A DNA stretch of 64,000 nt from Jiella pacifica (GTDB lineage Bacteria > Pseudomonadota > Alphaproteobacteria > Rhizobiales > Rhizobiaceae): contig NZ_JAAAMG010000003.1 in assembly GCF_010500815.1 (NCBI RefSeq), positions 1 to 64,000 of the forward strand. The letters are read 5' to 3'. Positions 55,438 through 64,000 of this stretch are shown piece by piece. The notes under the pieces are model-generated. The model was not told the origin of the DNA and did no database searches. It saw only the letters and a list, made by a program, of their open reading frames with translations. Positions within the stretch are counted from its first letter, which is position 1. The number at the start of each line of letters is the position of its first letter. The translations under genes were made by a program, and so were the position numbers.

Positions 55438-56052
55438 TCAATAGAGCGTCGCGCGATAGCTTTGGTCCAGAGCGCTGTCGATTTCGCTGGTCTCGTCCGC
55501 CAGCCCGATCTGATCTTTCAGCATCGCTCCCAGCGTCGGCATCGTCTTGCGGTCGATCAGCGAGTCGGGGTTCCACAGTTCCGAGCGCATGAAGGCCTTG
55601 GCACAGTGGAAATAGACTTCGTCGGCCGCCACCACCAGCGCCGAGATCGGCCGCTTGCCGTCGACGGCCAGGCGATCGAGAAGCTCCGGATCGGCATGGA
55701 TTTCGGCCCGGCCGTTGATCCGCAGCGTCTCGGCCATGCCGGGAATGAGGAACAAAAGCCCGACCATCGGATTGGCGATGACATTCTCGAAGGTGTCGAG
55801 CCGCTTGTTGCCAGGCCGGTCGGGGATGGCGATCCGGTGGTCGTCGAGAACCAGCGCGAATCCCGGCTTGTCGCCTTTGGGACTGACGTCCGGCAGTTTG
55901 CCCGGCGCCGACGAGCCGATGAGCACGAAGGGGCTGCGCTCCAGGAAGCGTCTGGCGTGACCGTCCAGCCGGCGCATCTCCTTCTTGATCGCCAGTTCGT
56001 GCGGCTCGCCATAGAGCCCCCGCAGGTCCTCGATCGTGGTGATCGCACTCAT
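55438..56052 (-). CDS. PPOX-class FMN-dependent protein (MSMEG_1061-like)
   Basis: A 204-residue member of the pyridoxamine 5'-phosphate oxidase-like split-barrel superfamily: RFLERSPFVLIGSSAPGKLPDVSPKGDKPGF near residue 34, IPDRPGNKRLDTFENVIANP and GLLFLIPGMAETLRINGRA (flavin-binding region). The catalytic role is unknown. It lies 17 bases upstream of ccmA on the same strand and may be the first gene of the ccmAB transcript. Confidence 0.9.
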   Translation of the reverse strand: MSAITTIEDLRGLYGEPHELAIKKEMRRLDGHARRFLERSPFVLIGSSAPGKLPDVSPKGDKPGFALVLDDHRIAIPDRPGNKRLDTFENVIANPMVGLLFLIPGMAETLRINGRAEIHADPELLDRLAVDGKRPISALVVAADEVYFHCAKAFMRSELWNPDSLIDRKTMPTLGAMLKDQIGLADETSEIDSALDQSYRATLY

Positions 56053-56232
56053 TCCGTCATCCTTCGTCGCCTATGCCGCTGTCTTGGGCTCGACCGGGCG
56101 CCCGGCGCGCCCTCGTCCGCCCGGCATCCCGGCCGTTCTCGCCCAGTCCGGGCGGACAGGCAAGAGCCGTCGCCGGCGCGGGCGCGTCGCTGCCTTGCCG
56201 CATAAAAAGCGACCATCCGGATACTCCAGCCC

Positions 56233-56261
56233 TTTATAGCCGTTACAAACTTGCCTATAAG
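56233..56261. promoter_or_regulatory. Symmetrical divergent promoter between PPOX and acnA
   Basis: TTTATA (56233-56238) and TATAAG (56256-56261) are 17 bases apart on the plus strand, giving a -35/-10 pair for acnA. On the minus strand the same hexamers read CTTATA and TATAAA, giving the reverse pair for the PPOX gene. The block is part of an inverted repeat, CCTTTATAG-N15-CTATAAGG. If used, acnA has a leader of about 190 bases, with no other feature seen. Confidence 0.4.
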
Positions 56262-56454
56262 GCCCCCAACCCACTCCAGCGACCGGCGTGGAAACATCAA
56301 GCGCCGATCTCATGGCGCCCGCACGGCACCGACGGGCGTCAGGGCGGACAGCGGAAATGGTCGTACCCGCATCTTCGAGCGCGCTGATCCGCGGCGCATG
56401 AAGGCCGTTCGCCCTTCGGACTATTTCATCGGTTCGAGAAGGAATGTGAGCCTC

Positions 56455-59214
<2,760 letters not shown>

Positions 59215-59231
59215 GGCGAACACGCATGCGA

Positions 59232-59263
59232 AAGGGCCGGGCGACGATCGTCGCCCGGCCCTT
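59232..59263 (+). terminator. Perfect-stem hairpin terminator after acnA
   Basis: AAGGGCCGGGCGACGA pairs exactly with TCGTCGCCCGGCCCTT starting 18 bases after the acnA stop. The T tract is short, but the 16-bp perfect stem is very stable. Confidence 0.8.
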
Positions 59264-59415
59264 GTCGGTCGACCATCTCACGCGACCGGAGAGAGCCGAG
59301 CCTGCAACCCTCTCGGTGCCTGCCTGCGGAAATTGAAGTGCTCATTTCACCCGCAATTGACTAGCCCGTGTCATGGCCGATCCCTTAGGGTCCGGCGCCA
59401 AAAGGGCAGTGAGAA

Positions 59416-59562
59416 ATGCAATCCAAGTCAGCCGCGGAAATCAATTACCCGAACGATGAGGGACGAGGTCGCCGCGTCGCGCGCGCCGGGATGTCGGGGA
59501 GCCTGATCGGCCGAGACCGCCGGGGCATGGCGCCCGCTGCGTTCTTCGCGGACGGGCTCTGA
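59416..59562 (+). CDS. Possible 48-residue leader peptide overlapping the DUF1223 start
   Basis: A short frame (MQSKSAAEINYPNDEG at the start, FFADGL at the end) whose TGA overlaps the ATG of the DUF1223 gene (TGATG), an arrangement favouring translational coupling. AAAAGGG lies about nine bases upstream of its ATG. It has no family resemblance and an arginine-rich middle, so it may be chance. Confidence 0.25.
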   Translation: MQSKSAAEINYPNDEGRGRRVARAGMSGSLIGRDRRGMAPAAFFADGL

Positions 59563-60359
59563 TGCGGGCTTTCCGGACCCGCCCGCTCATGCGCCGCCTG
59601 GTTCAGGGCGCCTTGTGTCTCGCGATCGTCGCCCTGCCGGTGCGGGTGCTCGGCGCCGAGCGCATCAAGAACCAGATCACCCACGTGCTCGAGCTCTTCA
59701 CCAGCCAGGGATGCTCGTCCTGTCCGCCGGCGGACGAACTCCTGGCCGAGTTCGCCGACCAGCCCCACGTCCTGGCGCTGTCCTATCACGTCGACTACTG
59801 GGACTATATCGGCTGGCGCGACACCTTCGGTTCGGGCCACAACAGCGAGCGGCAGCGCGCCTATGCCCAGGCCTTCGCCAACAAGATGATCTATACGCCG
59901 CAACTCGTCATCAACGGGCTCCACGACATCGTCGGATCCCATGGCGGCAAGATCGAGCGGCTGATGAAGAAGAGCCGCCTGCCGGCAACCGCGTCCCCGG
60001 TCGAGGTGACGATCCGCCGGATCGGCGACAGCATCCACATCACCGCCAGCGGCGTCGAAGTCCAACCCGGCCAGCGCAAGCCGATGCTGGTCCTGGTCAA
60101 CTTCGCCGATACCGCCGAGGTGAAGGTCGATCGCGGCGAGAACGCCGGCAAGACTCTCGTCACCACCCATCCGGTGCGCGGCTGGCAGCTGATGGGCATG
60201 GTCGGCAAGGACGGCATGGCGTTCGACATGCCGGTTTCCTCCGTCATGCCCGACGGCGACGAAACCTATGGCTGCGCCGCCATCCTGCAGGCCGTGCGCC
60301 CGGACGGCAGCCCCGGCGCCATCCTCGCCGCGACGCAGATGGAGATCGATCCCGACTGA
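59562..60359 (+). CDS. DUF1223 thioredoxin-like exported protein
   Basis: A 265-residue precursor. The signal sequence spans residues 1-32 (basic MRAFRTRPLMRR, then LVQGALCLAIVALPVRVLGA). The DUF1223 domain begins VLELFTSQGCSSCPPADELL, with Cys51-x-x-Cys54 as a probable redox pair; YHVDYWDYIGWRDTFGS and YTPQLVINGLHDIVGS follow. A periplasmic thiol role is suggested by the motif but not known. Homologues are often found beside acnA in Rhizobiales. Confidence 0.9.
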   Translation: MRAFRTRPLMRRLVQGALCLAIVALPVRVLGAERIKNQITHVLELFTSQGCSSCPPADELLAEFADQPHVLALSYHVDYWDYIGWRDTFGSGHNSERQRAYAQAFANKMIYTPQLVINGLHDIVGSHGGKIERLMKKSRLPATASPVEVTIRRIGDSIHITASGVEVQPGQRKPMLVLVNFADTAEVKVDRGENAGKTLVTTHPVRGWQLMGMVGKDGMAFDMPVSSVMPDGDETYGCAAILQAVRPDGSPGAILAATQMEIDPD

Positions 60360-60406
60360 TCAGCCCTTCGCCGCGCCCGAACGACCCGGCGAGGTGGGAT
60401 CGGACC

Positions 60407-61411
60407 CTAGTGCCGCCCCGGCAGGATCCGGTCCGGCGGCCGGTGGCCGTCCATCAGCGTGCGGATGTTGATGATCACCTTCTCGCCCATCTCGATGCGG
60501 CCTTCCAGCGTCGCCGAGCCCATGTGGGGCAACAGGACGACGCGGTTCTCCTCGGCGAGCCGCAACAGCTTCTTCGACACCGCCGGCTCCTCCTCGAAGA
60601 CGTCGAGGCCGGCGCCGGCGATCTTTTCCGCCTCGATGGCGGCGACGAGGGCCCGTTCGTCGATGACCTCGCCGCGGGCGGTGTTGACGATGAAGGCATG
60701 GGGCTGGACGAGGGCGAGGCGCCGCGCCGACAGGAGGTGATAGGTCGCCGGCGTGTAGGGACAGTTCACCGAGATGATGTCCATGCGGGCGAGCATCTGG
60801 TCGAGGCTTTCCCAATAGGTCGCGCCGAGCTCGGCTTCGGTCTTCGGGCTGACGCGGCGCCGGTTGTGATAGTGGATTTCGAGGCCGAAGGCCTTGGCCC
60901 TCCTGGCGACGGCGGTGCCGATGCGGCCCATGCCGACGATGCCGAGCTTCTTGCCCCAGATCCTGCGGCCGAGCATCCAGGTCGGCGACCAGCCGGGCCA
61001 GCGGCCCCCCGCGACGAGCCGGGTGCCCCCCTCGACCAGCCGCCGCGGGACCGCGAGGATCAGCGCCATGGTCATGTCCGCGGTGTCCTCGTTGAGGACG
61101 TTCGGCGTATTGGTGACGAAGAGATTGCGGGCGATGGCGCTCTCGACGTCGATATTGTCGACGCCGTTGCCGTAATTGGCGATCAGCTTCAGCCTTTCGC
61201 CCGCCTGTTCGATCACCGCCCGGTCGATCCGGTCCGTCACCGTCGGCACCAGAACGTCCGCTTCGCGCACCGCGGCGACGAGTTCCGGCTGGGTCATCGG
61301 CCGGTCGGTCTCGTTCAGCCGCGTGTCGAAGAGCTCGCACATGCGGCTCTCGACCGCCTCCGGCAGTTTGCGCGTGAGGATCACGAGTGGCCTTCTGCGC
61401 TCGTCCGTCAC
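60407..61411 (-). CDS. D-2-hydroxyacid dehydrogenase (glyoxylate/hydroxypyruvate reductase-like)
   Basis: A 334-residue NAD(P)-dependent dehydrogenase. ANYGNGVDNIDVESA, the nucleotide motif GIVGMGRIGTAVARRAKAFG, catalytic Arg in FIVNTARGEVIDE, Glu in the following AGLDVFEEEP and His in LPHMGSATLEGR are present. Glyoxylate or hydroxypyruvate is the likely substrate class. The start is GTG at 61411. Divergent from the SH3 gene, with a hairpin-forming dyad between. Confidence 0.93.
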   Translation of the reverse strand: MTDERRRPLVILTRKLPEAVESRMCELFDTRLNETDRPMTQPELVAAVREADVLVPTVTDRIDRAVIEQAGERLKLIANYGNGVDNIDVESAIARNLFVTNTPNVLNEDTADMTMALILAVPRRLVEGGTRLVAGGRWPGWSPTWMLGRRIWGKKLGIVGMGRIGTAVARRAKAFGLEIHYHNRRRVSPKTEAELGATYWESLDQMLARMDIISVNCPYTPATYHLLSARRLALVQPHAFIVNTARGEVIDERALVAAIEAEKIAGAGLDVFEEEPAVSKKLLRLAEENRVVLLPHMGSATLEGRIEMGEKVIINIRTLMDGHRPPDRILPGRH

Positions 61412-61495
61412 TCGCCCGCTCCCACGCCTCTAAGACCTTGTTAACTCAAACCGCAGATGATCCGCGGCATAGCCGGTGACCACAACTAGCAGCCG

Positions 61496-61521
61496 GGCGG
61501 CGCGAAAAAAAGTTCGCCGCC
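61496..61521. promoter_or_regulatory. Inverted repeat GGCGGCG-N12-CGCCGCC in a divergent region
   Basis: Perfect 7-bp arms (61496-61502, 61515-61521) flank an A-rich spacer (cgaaaaaaagtt) between the 2-hydroxyacid dehydrogenase and the SH3 gene. GC-only arms are easily found by chance in this genome, so significance is modest. Confidence 0.3.
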
Positions 61522-61601
61522 GTCCGCGCCAGCTGATCGCCGGCCACCGACCGATGGCCGCGACGATTTCGTCGTTTCGGCCACGCCATGGAGTTGACGT
61601 C

Positions 61602-62147
61602 ATGCCGTTCGCCGCATTCCGCCTTTCGACCCGCCTGTCCTTGTCGCTGGCAAGCCTTCTCCTTGCGATGGTGGCGGCTCCGGTCCCGGCGGTTTCGCTG
61701 GAAGTCGGGCCGGTCTCGAACCTGCCGCTGCCGCGTTATGTCAGCCTGAAATCCGCCCGGGTCAATGCGCGGATCGGCCCCGGCCGCGACTATCCGGTGA
61801 CCTGGCTCTATCTGCGCCCCGGCCTGCCGGTCGAGATCATCCAGGAATTCGGCCTGTGGCGCCGCATTCGCGATTCGGAGGGCTCGGAAGGCTGGGTCTA
61901 CCACTCGCTCCTGTCGGGCGAGCGCACCTCGATCGCCGCCCCGTGGCTGAAGGGCAAGGCGACGATGATCGACGTTCACGCCAGCCCCGCTCTCGACGCG
62001 CCGCTGGTCGCCCGCCTCGAGCCGGGCGTCGTCTCCCGGGTCAAGGAATGCGGCACGGGCTGGTGCGAGATCCAGGCTTCCGACCGCGGCGGCTACGTGC
62101 GCCAGGAAGACATCTGGGGCGTCTATCCGAACGAGAGTTTCGACTGA
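61602..62147 (+). CDS. Exported SH3-domain protein (bacterial SH3, DUF1058-like)
   Basis: A 181-residue precursor with a signal peptide (LSTRLSLSLASLLLAMVAAPVPAVS, residues 7-31). It has two SH3-like repeats: YVSLKSARVNARIGPGRDYP, PVEIIQEFGLWRRIRDSEGSEG WVYHSLLSG, and a second MIDVHASPALDAPLVARLEPG, WCEIQASDRGGYVRQEDIWGVYP. Likely periplasmic or cell-wall associated; ligand unknown. The neighbouring order with a 2-hydroxyacid dehydrogenase is common in Rhizobiales. Confidence 0.9.
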   Translation: MPFAAFRLSTRLSLSLASLLLAMVAAPVPAVSLEVGPVSNLPLPRYVSLKSARVNARIGPGRDYPVTWLYLRPGLPVEIIQEFGLWRRIRDSEGSEGWVYHSLLSGERTSIAAPWLKGKATMIDVHASPALDAPLVARLEPGVVSRVKECGTGWCEIQASDRGGYVRQEDIWGVYPNESFD

Positions 62148-62260
62148 CCGGACGATCTCGACGGCGCGGGCCGTCCGGCCCGAAATCGCCGGCCTGACCC
62201 TAGCCAGGCCGGGCCGGAGCCGCTACCGATGCGCAAATGTGCAACGCAGCGGACAGGTTC

Positions 62261-63262
62261 ATGGCTGAATACGACGTACTCACCATCGGCAACGCCATCG
62301 TCGACATCATCTCGCGCGAGGATGACGCCTTTCTCGAACGCGAAAAAATTCAGAAAGGCGGCATGACGCTGATCGACGCCGAGCGGGCCGAGCAGCTTTA
62401 CGCCGCCATGGGGCCGGCGGTCGAGACTTCCGGCGGCAGCGCCGGCAACACCATTGCCGGCCTCGTCAGCCTCGGCGGCAAGGGCGCCTATTTCGGCAAG
62501 GTCTCGGGCGACCAGCTCGGCGCGATCTTCACCCACGACATCCGCTCCCTCGGGGTCAAATACGAGACCAGGCCCCTCGAAGGCCATCCCCCGACGGCCC
62601 GCTGCATGGTCGTCGTCACGCCCGACGGCGAGCGTTCGATGAGCACCTATCTCGGCGCCTGCGTCGAGCTTGGCCCGGAGGACATCGACGAGGACATCGT
62701 CAAGGCCGCCAAGGTCACCTATTTCGAAGGCTATCTCTGGGATCCGCCGCGCGCCAAGGAAGCGATCGTCAAGGCCGCGGAAATCGCCAAGGCCAACGGC
62801 CGCTCCATGGCGATGACCCTGTCGGACTCGTTCTGCGTCCATCGCTACCGGGCGGAATTCCTCGATCTCCTGCGCTCCGGCACGGTCGGCATCGTCTTTG
62901 CCAACGAGGCCGAGGCGCTGGCGCTCTATGAGACCGAAGACTTCGAGGTCGCCTCGGCGCAACTCGCCAAGGACGCTTCGCAGTTCGCGGTCATCACGCG
63001 TTCGGAGAAGGGATGCCGGGTCGTCAAGGGCGACGAGCGCATCGACGTTCCGACCGAAACCGTCGCCAAACTGGTAGACACGACCGGGGCGGGCGATCTC
63101 TTCGCCGCCGGCTTCCTGCGTGGCTTCACCGCAGGCCTCGGCCTCGAAGCCTGCGCGCGGATCGGCAATGCCGCGGCGAGCCACATCATCCAGCAGATCG
63201 GCCCGCGGCCGCAGACGCCGCTCGCCGATCTGCCCTCGGTCAAGCCGTTGCTGCAGGGCTGA
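62261..63262 (+). CDS. PfkB-family kinase, adenosine kinase-like
   Basis: A 333-residue ribokinase-fold protein. LTIGNAIVDIISREDD at the N terminus and the GGSAGNTIAGLVSLGGKGAYFG substrate region resemble bacterial adenosine kinases; NEAEALALY and the signature DTTGAGDLFAAGFLRG (catalytic Asp) follow. It probably salvages adenosine to AMP, though other nucleosides or sugars are possible. I use the ATG at 62261; an ATG eight codons upstream is less conserved. Terminated by the hairpin at 63318. Confidence 0.9.
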   Translation: MAEYDVLTIGNAIVDIISREDDAFLEREKIQKGGMTLIDAERAEQLYAAMGPAVETSGGSAGNTIAGLVSLGGKGAYFGKVSGDQLGAIFTHDIRSLGVKYETRPLEGHPPTARCMVVVTPDGERSMSTYLGACVELGPEDIDEDIVKAAKVTYFEGYLWDPPRAKEAIVKAAEIAKANGRSMAMTLSDSFCVHRYRAEFLDLLRSGTVGIVFANEAEALALYETEDFEVASAQLAKDASQFAVITRSEKGCRVVKGDERIDVPTETVAKLVDTTGAGDLFAAGFLRGFTAGLGLEACARIGNAAASHIIQQIGPRPQTPLADLPSVKPLLQG

Positions 63263-63317
63263 GGGGAACGGGCCGCGGCAATCCGCAAGGCCCGATGAAA
63301 ATCGAGACCACCGTGAA

Positions 63318-63348
63318 GGGGCGGGTGCGCGAAGGGCGCGCCCGCCCC
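63318..63348 (+). terminator. GC-rich hairpin terminator after the PfkB kinase
   Basis: GGGGCGGG pairs with CCCGCCCC with further pairing inside (GCGC / GCGC), 56 bases after the stop and followed by tgtcgcattt. The stem is strong and the T tract poor. Confidence 0.6.
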
Positions 63349-63469
63349 TGTCGCATTTCGCCCGGATGTTCGGCTGAAGCCGGGCCGCGCTGGCGCGGCT
63401 CGAGGCTCTCGATGGGGCAGGGAATGGTCGGCGAAAAAACCCGGCGCGCGACATATCCTGCCGCGGCGA

Positions 63470-64000
63470 TCACTCCGCCGGGACGAGGCCCTCGCCGGCG
63501 AAGTACTCGACCTCGTCCTCGTCGCTGGCGGGAGCGGCAACGAAGCGTCCGGCCGTGCTCGGCTTCGTCACCTCCAACATCCGCGATGCCATCACGGGCA
63601 GGAGAATGTCGCGCGCCTCGGGCGTGTGAAACCCACCATTCAGCTGGCAGGTCGACAAGAGATAGCTGCGATAGGCCCGCACCATCGCCGGATCAGGCTT
63701 CTCGGCGTTCGACCAGAACTCCGCCAGCGATCCCTGGAAGGTGAGCCCGGCGACGTCATAGACGGCCTTGCCGAGACACTTGACCGGAATGCCGCCCATC
63801 ACGGCCTGCAGGCCGCCAGTCGAGTTGATCGTGACGAGGCAATCGGTCCGCTCCATCAGCCCGGCGATGCCGGCCTTGCGCATGTAGACGGCGCGCCCCT
63901 CGATCTTCAGTTTTGCAGCGAGCTTCTCGAAGGTCTGCTGCAGACATTCGATGCCGTAGTCGAGGGGATGCTGCTTGACGACGAGAAAGGCATCGTCCGG
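63470..64000 (-). CDS. Capsule polysaccharide biosynthesis/export protein (KpsS/LipB-like), C-terminal part
   Basis: The frame continues past the right edge, so the N terminus is missing; about 176 residues are visible. FLVVKQHPLDYGIE near the edge and TDCLVTINSTGGLQAVMGGIPVKCLGKAVYDV are characteristic of the Capsule_synth family (KpsS-like beta-Kdo linker transferases or related export proteins). GLTFQGSLAEFW and the tail follow. It suggests that a surface-polysaccharide locus extends to the right. Confidence 0.88.
   Translation of the reverse strand, partial: PDDAFLVVKQHPLDYGIECLQQTFEKLAAKLKIEGRAVYMRKAGIAGLMERTDCLVTINSTGGLQAVMGGIPVKCLGKAVYDVAGLTFQGSLAEFWSNAEKPDPAMVRAYRSYLLSTCQLNGGFHTPEARDILLPVMASRMLEVTKPSTAGRFVAAPASDEDEVEYFAGEGLVPAE

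Overview
The window is a high-GC alphaproteobacterial chromosome segment. Gene content points to Hyphomicrobiales (Rhizobiales): the DUF2628 gene between hisB and hisH, hisB divergent from an hslV with the N-terminal extension seen in Brucella, an Omp25/Omp31-type porin-like protein, acnA near a DUF1223 gene and a ccm cluster, a CobN-type (aerobic) cobalamin operon and an Mrp antiporter. A salt-exposed member such as an Aurantimonadaceae relative would fit the Mrp plus NAGGN osmoprotectant genes, but that placement is inference. Genes are dense, many overlap by 4 bases (ATGA/GTGA/TTGA), and only the left edge carries a recognisable insertion sequence (the 3' part of an IS110-family transposase). 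No tRNA, rRNA, CRISPR array or prophage was seen.

Layout. 1-5.9 kb: IS110 remnant, DeoR regulator plus MFS permease, stress-type SDR, CYTH/CHAD pair, membrane methyltransferase. 6.1-10.4 kb: hisH-DUF2628-hisB divergent from hslV, then a tandem HD-GYP protein. 10.7-16.4 kb: 2-oxo-acid aldolase with a lactonase-like amidohydrolase (probable sugar-acid catabolism), egtB-egtD for ergothioneine, and a GT61 glycosyltransferase. 16.5-26.3 kb: oligopeptidase B divergent from the mrpABCDEFG operon, which runs on into DUF423 and SDR genes. 26.5-29.2 kb: a lower-GC AraC/NmrA-like pair and a small membrane protein. 29.3-34.0 kb: the NAGGN osmoprotectant operon (asnO-ngg-M42 peptidase).

34.3-43.3 kb: a cobalamin riboswitch followed by cbtB-cbtA-cobU-cobW-cobN-GNAT-cobO-bluB, joining cobalt uptake, cobalt insertion, adenosylation and lower-ligand synthesis. 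A GNAT gene overlaps both neighbours in this operon, and cobN carries an in-frame insertion containing a short palindromic repeat. 43.3-48.3 kb: pcaD-pcaB, a PfkB sugar kinase, an outer-membrane beta-barrel gene and a cytochrome c. 48.3-55.4 kb: cytochrome c maturation genes in two blocks (ccmAB and ccmCDG), separated by a ParDE toxin-antitoxin module, a GGDEF gene and a GNAT gene, with a second ParDE-type module downstream of ccmG. 55.4-64 kb: PPOX flavoprotein divergent from acnA, DUF1223, 2-hydroxyacid dehydrogenase, SH3 protein, adenosine-kinase-like PfkB protein and the 3' part of a capsule-polysaccharide gene.

The themes are salt and osmotic homeostasis (Mrp, NAGGN), redox and heme-protein biogenesis (ccm, cytochrome c, ergothioneine), B12 synthesis and c-di-GMP signalling. 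The observations most worth following up are the repeat-bearing insertion in cobN, the GNAT embedded in the cobalamin operon, the ccm cluster split by a toxin-antitoxin module, probable CTG initiation of the amidohydrolase, and several perfect operator-like dyads in intergenic DNA.
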